DNA of 64,000 bases from assembly GCA_009917555.1 (NCBI GenBank), contig QZDX01000013.1, positions 1-64,000 of the forward strand. Direction: 5' to 3'. A program made the position numbers and the translations under genes. Under the pieces are notes generated by a model. It saw only the letters and a list, made by a program, of their open reading frames with translations, was not told where the DNA came from and did not search any database. This stretch comes from a bacterium 1XD21-13 (GTDB lineage: Bacteria > Bacillota > Clostridia > Lachnospirales > Lachnospiraceae). Shown here piece after piece: positions 14,945 through 23,841 of the stretch; within the stretch, counting starts at the first letter, position 1; the number at the start of each line of letters is the position of its first letter.

Positions 14945-15865
14945 TTATTCTCCTGTTGTTCCCGCAGGAACCAGTGCCGCAAACGCCGCATCCTTCACAA
15001 CCAGAAATCCAATCCGCATGGTTGCCTTAATAGCGATCAAATCCTGCTCTGCAAGGGAAATGGGCTTTCCATCCGCATCCAGCGTGTTCTGGAGCGTTGC
15101 CTCCTTCAGGATCTCATATTCGATTCCATCCCGGATTCCCACCAATGCCTTATCAAAGTCACCGGCAATGACATCCGCTTTGGTCTTGTCCCATGCATTA
15201 TTACGAGAGAAATCGATCGGATTGGAATAAAACTCATTCTGATCTGTCCCCGGAACAAACAAAGCATTTCCATTGGCATCACGCAGCTTACGGAGATCAT
15301 TTTTAATTCCATAATGAGCTGTGAATCCATTTACATCCGTCCCGCTGTCCTCTACCAGGGCCATAACATCTGACACATCCAGATCAAGCCCGCCAATTTT
15401 CTTTTCTGGATTTGCATTAGTCCCTCTAACGATCAGATTCCCTGAATCTGTAGCCGATTTGAAAATATTCGTTGTAAAGGGTGAATCCGTACCAAAGAGG
15501 CAAGAGGCGTCTATCAACGTATAAAATGCCTCTGTAATGCTATCCTTCACCTCTGAAAAAACATCAAAAACCGAATCTTTAAGCTTCTCCTTTGTTGCCG
15601 GAACGATAATCGCCATCTTCTTTGCAACCAGCTCCGGATAAATCCAGACTGCCTTCGAAGTCTTGATTCTCTTTCCTTCTCCTACCCAGTAAGCTCCCAC
15701 CCCGTCCGTCATGACCGGAACCTTCATCCTGTCCGATTTCATGGAAACCGACCTGGAAAGCCGGAGGACGCTGGATCCCCTAGCCACGTCTTTCACGATG
15801 TCCGTTGACAATTCCTCCGGAACCGAACCATTAAGCTCCTCCATTAAAATTCCTTCTGCTGCCAT
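14945..15865 (-). CDS. Major capsid protein (HK97 fold)
   Basis: 306 residues. VWIYPELVAKKMAIIVPATKEKLKDS and the later AHYGIKNDLRKLRDANGN ... LVGIRDGIEYEILKEA are characteristic of HK97-fold phage capsids. AGGAGG lies seven bases before the ATG. A scaffold gene precedes it by 12 bases. No N-terminal delta domain is needed because scaffolding is separate. Confidence 0.88.
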   Translation of the reverse strand: MAAEGILMEELNGSVPEELSTDIVKDVARGSSVLRLSRSVSMKSDRMKVPVMTDGVGAYWVGEGKRIKTSKAVWIYPELVAKKMAIIVPATKEKLKDSVFDVFSEVKDSITEAFYTLIDASCLFGTDSPFTTNIFKSATDSGNLIVRGTNANPEKKIGGLDLDVSDVMALVEDSGTDVNGFTAHYGIKNDLRKLRDANGNALFVPGTDQNEFYSNPIDFSRNNAWDKTKADVIAGDFDKALVGIRDGIEYEILKEATLQNTLDADGKPISLAEQDLIAIKATMRIGFLVVKDAAFAALVPAGTTGE

Positions 15866-15877
15866 TTCTTTTCCTCC

Positions 15878-16510
15878 TTATCTTCTCGCCCTCTGCGATT
15901 TTACGATGTCCGCATACGTGTTACCCTTTGCTTTTCCCCTGCCCGCACTCCCCGGCTCCGCCGCCTTGGGCGCTCCGTTCCTGCGCAGTCTGGCATTTAC
16001 CGCATCCTTTAACGCTTCCTGGAATGCCTTTACCACCGAATCCTTTGACTGCTTAAGGGCTTCCTCGTTCTCATAACTGAAACATTCCGCCAAGGCTGCC
16101 GGAAGCTGCTCCTTCGCCAGTTCTTCAACGGCTGCCGCTTTCATTTCACGGACGGCCAGAGCTTTCTCCCTGTCAGCAAGACCTTTTTCCTTCGCTTCCA
16201 TCTCACGAGCCGTGAGCTCTTCCGGAGACAACTCCTCTTCCAGTCCTGCTCCTGGCTGTTGCAAGGCCGCCTCCACGGCTTCCTGCACCTTTGCGTCAAA
16301 GGCGGCCTTTATCTCCGGATTCTTAAGCAGCTCCTCCAAATCTTCTTCCGGGGATGTGGTTTCCCCTTCTCCGTTTCCATCTTCCGGCTCCGGAGGTTCT
16401 TCTGTCTGGCACTCCCCTTCCCCTATGCCTTCCACTCCATCCGTTTTTGTTTCATCCTCGGATATCGGAGGATCTTCTTTCAAAGGCTTCTTTTTTACTT
16501 CCTCACTCAT
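15878..16510 (-). CDS. Capsid scaffolding protein
   Basis: 210 residues from the ATG at 16510 (AAAGGAG seven bases before). Residues 1-65 are acidic and Pro-rich, 65-165 a long Glu/Ala/Lys helix (coiled coil), and the end is basic (KSQRARR). This composition and the place right before the capsid gene mark it as scaffold. No protease domain is visible, unlike Mu gpI/Z. Confidence 0.82.
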   Translation of the reverse strand: MSEEVKKKPLKEDPPISEDETKTDGVEGIGEGECQTEEPPEPEDGNGEGETTSPEEDLEELLKNPEIKAAFDAKVQEAVEAALQQPGAGLEEELSPEELTAREMEAKEKGLADREKALAVREMKAAAVEELAKEQLPAALAECFSYENEEALKQSKDSVVKAFQEALKDAVNARLRRNGAPKAAEPGSAGRGKAKGNTYADIVKSQRARR

Positions 16511-16563
16511 TTTCATGCTCCTTTCCACATTTTTGCATTCTATAGCCTGGAATTTCAGGCACT

Positions 16564-16588
16564 AAAAAAAGACCTTTAAAGGCCTTTT
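16564..16588 (-). terminator. Rho-independent terminator between MuF cluster and scaffold
   Basis: Minus strand: 10-bp stem AAAAGGCCTT / AAGGTCTTTT with one G-T pair, followed by a T-run. It separates terminase/portal/MuF from the capsid and tail genes and may lower their read-through, or the capsid genes may have their own promoter. Confidence 0.75.
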
Positions 16589-16625
16589 GATAGTCGGTTA
16601 AACAATCGCTAAAACAACATAAAAT

Positions 16626-16805
16626 CTATTTTTTACTTTCTGTCAGCTTGGCAAGTTCCTCCCGGCAGTATACTTTGTACGCCTCAAAAGTTGGAAAGCA
16701 TTCATAATGGTAGCTCGGACATGATTCTCCAAGCTCTTCAAACTGCTTCCGCATTTCAACCAGTTCTGGATCCGTCAAAAGCCGGTCATCCTTAAATATA
16801 TACAT
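16626..16805 (-). CDS. Small phage protein downstream of MuF
   Basis: 59 residues (MYIFKDDRLLTDPELVEMRK...). The ATG overlaps the MuF stop (TAATG), and it ends 38 bases before the terminator hairpin. The frame is well formed and rich in Glu, Lys and aromatic residues. It is too short for ordinary gene callers. The function is unknown; its coupling to the MuF peptidase fusion makes a partner or immunity-like role conceivable, but there is no direct evidence. Confidence 0.65.
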   Translation of the reverse strand: MYIFKDDRLLTDPELVEMRKQFEELGESCPSYHYECFPTFEAYKVYCREELAKLTESKK

Positions 16806-18454
16806 TAAATCATCTCCTCCATGGCAGCAAAGAGCTCCTTAAAAAGTTCCTGCCTGTCCAAAAATTCTTTATTTTTCATGGTTCTAATATACACCAGGTT
16901 TGCAAATATTTCCATAGGCACGTTCTTCTCATCTCTTTTCCAGTAAGCTTCCGGGTGCCCTGCATAGCCTTTTATTCTACCAAACGAAAGAGCACTGACA
17001 ATATCACTAAGGGCCGCATCCTCCGGATACTTTCCAGACAACCATTTTCGAACCGTTTCTTCGTTCTCATGTAAATTTCTTCTGGCTCTCTCAATCGCAC
17101 TTAAAAAACTTTCATTCTCCCAAGAATGTGTCCAAGTACAGTCTAAGCGATGCCCTAGCTCATGGGCATAAACAAAATTCATGTCATATTGTCCGAAATA
17201 TTCATGTTCCGGATTGTAACGGAATTCATCCGCTTCCGGAACATAGGCATATGCACCGCCTAAGGCGGTATCCTCCACATAATCCGCATTGTCCTTGCTC
17301 ATACGCAACATGCGGAACAGGTTGGAACCATCATCATTCTGTTCAAGAACCTTGTCAAAGTCTTCCAGCGACTTTGCCATGCCTTCATGTTTAATCGCAG
17401 GAAGCAGAAGCTTCCCGGTACCTACAAGCTTCTTATTCCACTCCTGGTAAGTCATGTCAGCAGGAACCTTATAATTCCTCCCCGTCTCTGGGTCTCTGGC
17501 TGTCCTTACCTTGTGTTTCAATCCTTCAATCTCATCAATAATAACGGATCGGCAAAAAGGATGAAGAGGCGGGATGTTCTTTCCCGGTCTGGCATCCTCT
17601 ATCGCAATCAGCTTCCCATCCGCTTCCCTGCACTGGGGAGATGTCCTCTGATCCAGCGTTGCCACGAAACGTAGCTTCTTCGTCTCCCTTGCCTTTGCCG
17701 CTTCCAAGTCCGCCATGGCCGTGAAATAAGTTCCCTCCGTCCGGATGAGGCGCTCACAAGCATATTTCCCGGCGCCCGCAAGCCTCTGAAGCTCCTTTGC
17801 AAGCTTCCTGGAATTGATCCCGGTAAGCGTCCCCTTTAAAAGCAGCCCTTTCACCGTGTCCTCAATCCGCCCTCCATTCACCATAGCATTCTCCCAAACA
17901 CGTCTGGAATAATGCTTTCCAGACCAATCATCTTTCAAAATCTCCTGAATAACGCCTTCCGGAATCCTGCTAAAAGAATAAGCAAAGCCCAGATACTTCT
18001 GGCAATCAAACACGTTATGAAGGTATTCCTCCTGAATAATATCAAAATACCGGGCCGTGCTTTTCCGGAGCTCCACATCTGCCATCCTGGAAACCTGGAT
18101 ATAAATATCCTCCTTCAGTGCTTCCAATCTGGTAATGCGCGCTCGATATATGGTAGCATCCAACTTTGCCATCAGCTGCTTCTTAATCTCTTCATCTTCT
18201 ATCCATGCAATCCGCTTCCGGATAACCGCCACATCTTTCTGGCTTAACCGCCCCTCCAGGAGCTGTCTGGCTTCCTCTGGTGTCAGCCCATTCTTTCCGG
18301 AAAACCGGAAGAATATCCGATCAATGTCCCGGTTCAGTTCCTTTACCGCCGCATCATAAGCCTTATGGATCTCCCGGATGGCATCATCTGATCCTTTTTG
18401 GATCTCCTCCATCCGGTCATCCGCCCGTTTGATCCAATAGTCCTCATAGGCCAT
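16805..18454 (-). CDS. MuF-type minor head protein fused to a zinc metallopeptidase domain
   Basis: 549 residues. Residues 1-300 are the phage Mu F / SPP1 gp7 head-morphogenesis domain; ATLDQRTSPQCREADGK ... PPLHPFCRS near 265-305 is its C-terminal signature. After a linker comes a second domain of about 230 residues with HELGH at 431-435 and a possible third ligand Glu in the PMEIFANL motif (about 515), the pattern of a zincin peptidase. MuF proteins are packaged in the head and can enter the cell with DNA; such effector fusions are known from the polyvalent-protein survey of Iyer and colleagues. The peptidase target is unknown. Confidence 0.85.
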   Translation of the reverse strand: MAYEDYWIKRADDRMEEIQKGSDDAIREIHKAYDAAVKELNRDIDRIFFRFSGKNGLTPEEARQLLEGRLSQKDVAVIRKRIAWIEDEEIKKQLMAKLDATIYRARITRLEALKEDIYIQVSRMADVELRKSTARYFDIIQEEYLHNVFDCQKYLGFAYSFSRIPEGVIQEILKDDWSGKHYSRRVWENAMVNGGRIEDTVKGLLLKGTLTGINSRKLAKELQRLAGAGKYACERLIRTEGTYFTAMADLEAAKARETKKLRFVATLDQRTSPQCREADGKLIAIEDARPGKNIPPLHPFCRSVIIDEIEGLKHKVRTARDPETGRNYKVPADMTYQEWNKKLVGTGKLLLPAIKHEGMAKSLEDFDKVLEQNDDGSNLFRMLRMSKDNADYVEDTALGGAYAYVPEADEFRYNPEHEYFGQYDMNFVYAHELGHRLDCTWTHSWENESFLSAIERARRNLHENEETVRKWLSGKYPEDAALSDIVSALSFGRIKGYAGHPEAYWKRDEKNVPMEIFANLVYIRTMKNKEFLDRQELFKELFAAMEEMI

Positions 18455-18462
18455 ACCGCCAC

Positions 18463-19833
18463 CTATTCTTTCTTATGGAAATCATAAGATCCAAAGGCTT
18501 TTGCCGAAGCTTGGGCCTCGGCCTCGGCTTCCTCCTGCTTTTCTTTCAGAAGCTTTTCCTTCTCTGCCGTTGGATCCAGTTCCGGATCATACCGCTGTAA
18601 GCGTGTCTCCCAGGAAATAAATCCTTCCGTCTCCTTCGCAATCTTTGCCATAGTCTCATCATCCACCGGAAGGGAGCGCTTCATGGACACCGTGATGGAT
18701 GTATAGTCAATAAAAGTACCTGTAATATAGAAGATTTGGCAAAGCATCCGAAGCCTTCTTGCCAGCCCTTTCTTAAAGTACCTCTCCTTGGTCTTTCCCA
18801 GCTGCTCCAGTCCGAAGAGCTTGTACTTCATGGCGATTCCGGAGGAATTCCCCACGAAGTTCTCATCCGTCAGGCACGGGGTCTTTGAAAACTCGTGGAT
18901 ATCATCCTTGATCGCCTTTTTAAGCACCTCGATCTGGCTTTCATTCATGGTCTTCACCACCCAGTAAGCCTTGCCGCCCTCCGGAAGCTCCAGGATCCTC
19001 TCACGCTTGATAAACTCCGCCGTCTCGCTCCTCTCGTCCGCATCATCCCCCAGGGAGGAATTCTCAATGGCAAGCAGGGCATCAGCAAGAGCCTCCTTGT
19101 CATTGAGGCGGTCCGACTGGAGGAGGTTGTAAGCGTCAATCAGCGTGATCACCCCTTCAAAATCCCCCCGCTGCTTCTTGTTGTTTGAATATTCAATCAG
19201 GGGACAGTCGCCAAAAAAATGCTCCTGCACGTTGGTAAGCTGGTAGGACTGGGCCTGGTAAAGGCTCTTTGTCTCATAAGTGTATTCATAATAATCATCA
19301 TAAACCGAAACCGTATAGCCCAATATGACATCCTCCAGGCTTTTCTTTGGTATGTAAGTAAACCCGAAAATCGTGTCATTACGAACGGTCGTGTCCACTA
19401 CCACGTTGGTGGTTCTGGGATTTAGAACTGCCAGTTCCGGATAAGGTACCTCCTTGTCATTCATATAAAGCAGCTCGTAGCCCCTGCCAAAGGTGGAAAT
19501 GTCGGTTCCCAGCTCCGCATTGTGGGAATCCTCCTCGTTCTTTTCGAAAAGCTTTTTGAGCATCTCGCTTCCATCTCCGCTGTAGCCAATGGCTGCACCA
19601 TGCACGTACCCGGTCGCAATGTCCACGATGTACTCCGCATGGTTGGCCACCACCCGTACGTTGGCGGCCCCCTCCGGTATGGAACGCTTTAGGATCGCAT
19701 GCTTCCCGTCCACATAATCATTCAGTTTGTTTAAGCGGCTTACCTTTTGCTCGTGCTCCTCAATGCATCTGCACAAAAGAGCCGCCGGAATGCTGCCATC
19801 CTCGTTTAGAAACGCCCTGTCCTTTTGTATCAT
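18463..19833 (-). CDS. Portal protein, SPP1 gp6-like
   Basis: 456 residues from the ATG at 19833 (AGGAG eight bases upstream; the GTG at 19842 lies inside the ribosome-binding site). The sequence follows the Phage_prot_Gp6 family: LNDYVDGKHAILKR, the FGFTYIPKKSLEDV beta stretch and DALLAIENSSLGDDADE in the wing region. The C-terminus is a Glu/Ala coiled coil. It lies between large terminase and MuF, as in Mu-like and SPP1-like phages. Confidence 0.85.
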   Translation of the reverse strand: MIQKDRAFLNEDGSIPAALLCRCIEEHEQKVSRLNKLNDYVDGKHAILKRSIPEGAANVRVVANHAEYIVDIATGYVHGAAIGYSGDGSEMLKKLFEKNEEDSHNAELGTDISTFGRGYELLYMNDKEVPYPELAVLNPRTTNVVVDTTVRNDTIFGFTYIPKKSLEDVILGYTVSVYDDYYEYTYETKSLYQAQSYQLTNVQEHFFGDCPLIEYSNNKKQRGDFEGVITLIDAYNLLQSDRLNDKEALADALLAIENSSLGDDADERSETAEFIKRERILELPEGGKAYWVVKTMNESQIEVLKKAIKDDIHEFSKTPCLTDENFVGNSSGIAMKYKLFGLEQLGKTKERYFKKGLARRLRMLCQIFYITGTFIDYTSITVSMKRSLPVDDETMAKIAKETEGFISWETRLQRYDPELDPTAEKEKLLKEKQEEAEAEAQASAKAFGSYDFHKKE

Positions 19834-19844
19834 CCCTGTCACTC

Positions 19845-21512
19845 CTACCGGATCCCCAGCTTTTCCTTTCTGGCGGTCCGCACTTTTTTCTTGATTTTAA
19901 TCTCGCCGTCCATCAGCTCCACGACACCGGTCAGAACGTCCGGGCCGTCATCATGCTCCGTGGTCTTGTTCTTCCGCTGGTAGGCCATCACGTGCTTATA
20001 AAATTCTGGCCATCGTTTTTCCCATCCCTCCGGCATGATCACCCGTTCCAGGACGTTGGTGGAATGGGACAAAATTCTGGCACGCTTGTTATGGCTCTGG
20101 GTAAACCAGGTAATGTTCGTGCGCTTCCAGTGCCATCCTTTCAGAATCTTTTCCACGTTCCGGGCAAACCCACGGCCTCCGTTGTTTGATTCAATGGCCG
20201 CTTCCCTTACCCCGCACAGCTTCATCCGCCTGGCCGTCTCCTTTTCCGTAACCTCCATAGCCTCATCCGTAAAGTACACGTCCTGCACGTAGGCGTATCC
20301 GTCAACCTCATCAAAGCTGATACTGCACAGGTAATCGGCTCCTGTGTCCGCCGTATCCGTATAGTTCAGCTTCCGCTCGGCATTTTCCGGATCATAGGAC
20401 AACGGATCGTAGGTTTTAAAGCCCTGTGCATACAAGGCTCCCGTCACGTCCACGGGCTGCTGCTGAAAGTTGGCCAGGAATATGGCCTTACTGGTCAGCT
20501 TTCTTTTGCTGTTCCATGACTTGAAAGACAAAAGATCCGGACACATCATCTCTCCCACGATGTCCCCGTTGTCATCCAGAGTCTCCTCCTCGATGCGGCT
20601 ACATGGAAATTCCGGACATTCCTTACAGTGCTTCACCATCCGGGCGGAGCGGCAGTCAATGATTTTATAAACCTTGTCCGCATTCAGGCAGGCCGGATAT
20701 TTGAGGGTGTACCATTCGTCCGCCTCTTCCTCCTCGTCCAGACGGCCGCAGAGGTCCTTGGTGGACCAGCGGGTCATGTTGATGATCTGATAGCCGCCCT
20801 CCTCGATACGGGAAAGGTAGGTATCCACGTACCAATCCCACTGCTCCTGCAATATCCGGTCATTAAAGGCTTCCGCATCGCTTTTAACCGGATCGTCTAT
20901 CACTCCCAGACGGCAGCCTACTCCGGTCAGGGTACCTCCGAAGCTGGTACCCAGATAGCTGAAAAACCGCCCGGCCAAGGCCCAGATGTTCTTGGCCGCA
21001 TCACCAAACTTAATCCGGGTGTTCGGGAACACGTCGGAAAAAATGGTAATGTTCTTGTCAATCTTCGTGGCGTCTATCCCGTCCCGGACGTTGCCGGAAA
21101 AACGGCTGGAAAGTGTCTCATTGTAGGATACGGTAATGACCGTGTTGTCATTGTCCACTCCCAGATACCACTGCTCGAACATCTGAAGGGAATAGCTCTT
21201 CCCATGCCGGGGCGGAATGTTCAGCTTCAGCTTTTTACAAATTTGGTATTCCGTCCCATTGTCCCTGTATCTCTTAATCTCTTCCGGCTCCGCAATATGC
21301 CATTCCACTTCCGGGGACGACCGTATGATACGGTCTTCCACCAGAGCCTGGAGCGTCTTCGCAATCTCTTTCAAATGCCAGCGGTCTTCCTTAAAAAACT
21401 TGGGGTTCATCAGCTTCTCATATTCCCAAAGATTTCTGGCTGCTGCTTCCTCCCTGGAGGGCTGCCTGCTTTTATTTTGTTTCTCCTTAAATTCCGCCGC
21501 CAGGCTTCCCAT
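19845..21512 (-). CDS. Large terminase subunit
   Basis: 555 residues. The ATPase Walker A-like motif is PPRHGKSYS near residue 100, with GVIDDPVKS as a probable Walker B. The C-terminal nuclease shows ISFDEVDGYAYVQDVYFTDEAM, ESNNGGRGFA and DGPDVLTGVVEL, the last holding a catalytic acidic cluster. Family: terminase-6 / Mu gp28-like packaging motor. GGAGG lies eight bases before the ATG. Confidence 0.88.
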   Translation of the reverse strand: MGSLAAEFKEKQNKSRQPSREEAAARNLWEYEKLMNPKFFKEDRWHLKEIAKTLQALVEDRIIRSSPEVEWHIAEPEEIKRYRDNGTEYQICKKLKLNIPPRHGKSYSLQMFEQWYLGVDNDNTVITVSYNETLSSRFSGNVRDGIDATKIDKNITIFSDVFPNTRIKFGDAAKNIWALAGRFFSYLGTSFGGTLTGVGCRLGVIDDPVKSDAEAFNDRILQEQWDWYVDTYLSRIEEGGYQIINMTRWSTKDLCGRLDEEEEADEWYTLKYPACLNADKVYKIIDCRSARMVKHCKECPEFPCSRIEEETLDDNGDIVGEMMCPDLLSFKSWNSKRKLTSKAIFLANFQQQPVDVTGALYAQGFKTYDPLSYDPENAERKLNYTDTADTGADYLCSISFDEVDGYAYVQDVYFTDEAMEVTEKETARRMKLCGVREAAIESNNGGRGFARNVEKILKGWHWKRTNITWFTQSHNKRARILSHSTNVLERVIMPEGWEKRWPEFYKHVMAYQRKNKTTEHDDGPDVLTGVVELMDGEIKIKKKVRTARKEKLGIR

Positions 21513-21559
21513 CCTTTAAGCCTCCTTTAAACCGCATTTAAAGCATCAAAAAAGAGGGG

Positions 21560-21739
21560 TTACACACCTTGGTTCCCTCCTTCCACTTGAAGCTTCCTTT
21601 TTATCTCCTGTCTCCGGAGCATTTCACAGGTTTCCCTCACCTGGGCCTGCGCATAGGTAAGGCCCTGCTCCCTGGCATCCATTACAAAAAAGTCCAAAGC
21701 ATTTAATTCATATTTTTTCTTTCGCTTTCGTTTCCTCAC
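21560..21739 (-). CDS. Small basic phage protein, GTG start
   Basis: 59 residues starting VRKRKRKKKYELNAL. The GTG is 2 bases after the preceding stop, with GAGAGA as a ribosome-binding site. Codon use and length are consistent with a real gene, and the region would otherwise be a 225-base hole in a compact operon. A basic N-terminus and a helical body (AREQGLTYAQAQVRETCEML) suggest a DNA-binding accessory of the terminase. It is below common length cut-offs. Confidence 0.6.
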   Translation of the reverse strand: MRKRKRKKKYELNALDFFVMDAREQGLTYAQAQVRETCEMLRRQEIKRKLQVEGGNQGV

Positions 21740-21741
21740 GG

Positions 21742-22035
21742 CTATCTCTCATGGCTTAACAGCATTGCCGCTATGTCATGCTCTCTCCTTATGGTCTCCT
21801 GTGTTACCTGCATACGGTAATTGTTCCGGTACTCTCGATTTTTCTCCTTCTTATAGGCTCTGCGCCTCACTTTATTCCCGGCCTTGCGCCTTTCCTTTTC
21901 CTCCGCAAAGCCCGGACACGCCTTTAAGTAGACCGACACGCTCTGACGGGATATCCCAATACGGGCTGCTGCCTCTCCAATCCCTAAACCTTCCTCAAAA
22001 TATAAATGATAAGCTTCCTTCTTCCAGTCATCCAT
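21742..22035 (-). CDS. HTH protein of the terminase cluster
   Basis: 97 residues with the start at 22035 (AGGG seven bases before). A helix-turn-helix is visible as GIGEAAARIGISRQSVSVYLK (residues about 17-37), followed by a very basic stretch (KERRKAGNKVRRRAYKKEKNRE). It could be a second small-terminase-type DNA recogniser or a regulator. No exact family recognised. Confidence 0.65.
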   Translation of the reverse strand: MDDWKKEAYHLYFEEGLGIGEAAARIGISRQSVSVYLKACPGFAEEKERRKAGNKVRRRAYKKEKNREYRNNYRMQVTQETIRREHDIAAMLLSHER

Positions 22036-22228
22036 TTGTTTTCCCTGCTTTACATTTTTGTCCTCATATTTTTGGGCGCAGTAAGGCTGCTGCACTTTGT
22101 TTTTCCCATGTCTGCCTAAAGGCCGTTTAAAACCCTTTTAACTTCCTTAAATTCATCTTTAACCTGGTTCTCCGTCCGATTCTCCATCTTTCACCCAAAA
22201 TGGAAATATGGGGCTTACAGCGCTTCCA

Positions 22229-22783
22229 TCAAACATGGTTCATTTCCGCTTCCGTTTCCTCTGCCAAGCTCATTAATGTGGAGGCAATCTCCGGATAATT
22301 TTCTCCAAGCTCCGAGAACACCTTTTCCTTCAAAAGGTTAAGTGCCACATGCACCGCCCCGCTTTCCTTCCTGGCCTGTATCTTGAGCTTCTCATTGGAT
22401 ACCTGCGCCCTTTGGAGGCTAGCAATGGACTTGGCCACCCCCGCCCGCTCCTTGGGATCCATGTCATCCCGAACCATGGCCTCCATGATGAGCTGGGAAG
22501 CCAGAAGGTTGTTGGCCTCGTGAAGCTCCGTGGATGGGCGGTCCGCATTGTCCTCTGCCAGGAGCTTTGCAAACTCCTTGGCAACCCGGACGCTCTCGAA
22601 CCGCTTCAGGAACTTCCTTCCGTAACGGCCAACGGAAGAAAAATGAACATCTTCCCCCTGCTCCTTCAGGTAACCGGAGATCTCTTCATAGGTCTCCCCG
22701 TCAAGCAGCCGGTTCTCCACCTCCCGCCGAAGCTCCGGAGGCAGGCCGTCAATTTTTCCATGGCTCCTGTTCTGCTCTTCCAT
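22229..22783 (-). CDS. Mu gp27-like protein (DUF3486), putative small terminase
   Basis: 184 residues. The N-terminal HTH (GKIDGLPPELRREVENRLLDGETYEEI) and following helical body match DUF3486, the family of Mu gp27. It precedes the large terminase, as in Mu, and is thought to act in packaging initiation. The 190 bases between it and the next HTH gene hold at most a 23-codon frame (about 22183-22112) that I do not regard as supported. Confidence 0.82.
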   Translation of the reverse strand: MEEQNRSHGKIDGLPPELRREVENRLLDGETYEEISGYLKEQGEDVHFSSVGRYGRKFLKRFESVRVAKEFAKLLAEDNADRPSTELHEANNLLASQLIMEAMVRDDMDPKERAGVAKSIASLQRAQVSNEKLKIQARKESGAVHVALNLLKEKVFSELGENYPEIASTLMSLAEETEAEMNHV

Positions 22784-22785
22784 CC

Positions 22786-23088
22786 TTATACCTCGATTCC
22801 CGGAAGATCCGGCCCGTTTCCATCCAGGTAATCCACCCCTGCCGCCGTAATGGAATAAATATCCCTGCTGATCCCAAGCCTCCGGTTCTCCGTATGCTCT
22901 CTTTGGAGCAGCCCCTTCGCCTTCAGATAGAACAACTCCTTATCCATTTCCTCCGCTCCAAGCCCTGCTTTCCGAAGGGCTGCACCAAGAACCTGCGGGC
23001 TGCATCCTACGGGAGCGGCTTCCCTGCACAGCCTGAGGATTTCCCCCCGCATAATCTCTTTTTCAGCCAGCTTTACCATGTCACCCAT
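22786..23088 (-). CDS. Winged-helix-like small phage protein, paralogue 1
   Basis: 100 residues from ATG 23088 (GGGGGTGA nine bases before). It is a sequence relative of the next gene: both share IxRGxIxxL, a central ALRxxGL...E...K..FYL(K/G)..G block and a final (I/L)T.AGV(D/N). This is a winged-helix layout. It overlaps its paralogue by 8 bases. Function unknown; such tandem copies occur in Mu-like phages (Mu gp26/gp25 region). Confidence 0.6.
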   Translation of the reverse strand: MGDMVKLAEKEIMRGEILRLCREAAPVGCSPQVLGAALRKAGLGAEEMDKELFYLKAKGLLQREHTENRRLGISRDIYSITAAGVDYLDGNGPDLPGIEV

Positions 23089-23386
23089 CAATAATCACCC
23101 CCACATCCTCGATGTCGCCCTCCGCCAGGTTCACCCCGGCGGGCGTAAGCCAGATCACGGAATCCATCCAGTTCTCTTTGTTTACTTCCACATGTATGTA
23201 CCGCTTGCCTTCGCCGCCCAGATAAAAAATGCATTTTTTCAAACTTTCCTCCGGAATCAACCCCTTGGAGCGGAGGGCGTTCCGAAGGGCGGCGATCCGG
23301 ATATCTGTCCCATACGTCATATAAAGCTTTTCAATCACGTCTCCGCGAAGGATTTTAACCTCCGAGATTTCCAGTGCGTCCATCAT
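23081..23386 (-). CDS. Winged-helix-like small phage protein, paralogue 2
   Basis: 101 residues; diverged copy of the downstream gene (about 25-30% identity by eye over the shared blocks). It overlaps the preceding coiled-coil gene by 32 bases. Its position corresponds to the Mu gp25-gp27 region between lysis and packaging genes, where small DNA-binding proteins are found. No annotated function. Confidence 0.6.
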   Translation of the reverse strand: MMDALEISEVKILRGDVIEKLYMTYGTDIRIAALRNALRSKGLIPEESLKKCIFYLGGEGKRYIHVEVNKENWMDSVIWLTPAGVNLAEGDIEDVGVIIDG

Positions 23387-23828
23387 GCGCCCCCTTTCCG
23401 GTCAATTTATTCTCCAGGTTCTGCACCTGGCCTTTGAGCTGCCCAATGTCCTGCTCATGTCTGGATTCCATCCTGCTAAGGGACTGCTCTATCTTTGCTA
23501 TGGAATCCGTGATTTTGTCCAGGGAATTGAGCATCCGGTCCTGGTTGGCCATCAGGATGCTTTCCCTCTTTTCCGCCTCTTTCCGTATCAGGTTCTCACG
23601 CTTCTCCGCCTCCTGCCGGATCAGCTCCTCCCGTTTGGCGCTCTCCGCCATAAGCATGTCCTCACGATCCCGGATCGCCTTCTGTGCTTCCGAATTTGAT
23701 TTTTTTACCCTCGTGTCATCATCCTTGGTCCGCTGAATAAAGAATACGATGAACACAACCAGGAGAACCGGGGTGATTCCCACGTCAACCACATTCTTTA
23801 AGAGTTCTACCATTGTCATCCCTTCCAT
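23355..23828 (-). CDS. Membrane-anchored coiled-coil protein (holin/Rz-like position)
   Basis: 157 residues. One membrane helix (VGITPVLLVVFIVFFIQ, about 15-31) is followed by a long charged coiled coil with the repeats REELIRQEAEKRENLIRKEA. The layout resembles BhlA-type or spanin-like lysis accessories that accompany an endolysin. GGAGGG lies before the ATG. It could equally be a structural anchor; the assignment is positional. Confidence 0.6.
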   Translation of the reverse strand: MEGMTMVELLKNVVDVGITPVLLVVFIVFFIQRTKDDDTRVKKSNSEAQKAIRDREDMLMAESAKREELIRQEAEKRENLIRKEAEKRESILMANQDRMLNSLDKITDSIAKIEQSLSRMESRHEQDIGQLKGQVQNLENKLTGKGAHDGRTGNLGG

Positions 23829-23841
23829 GCCCGTCCCTCCA

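Noticed and set aside
22112-22183. 23-codon minus-strand frame upstream of the terminase HTH gene
   Set aside because: A fair ribosome-binding site (GGGTGAAAG) exists, but the frame is too short to judge and has no recognisable pattern.
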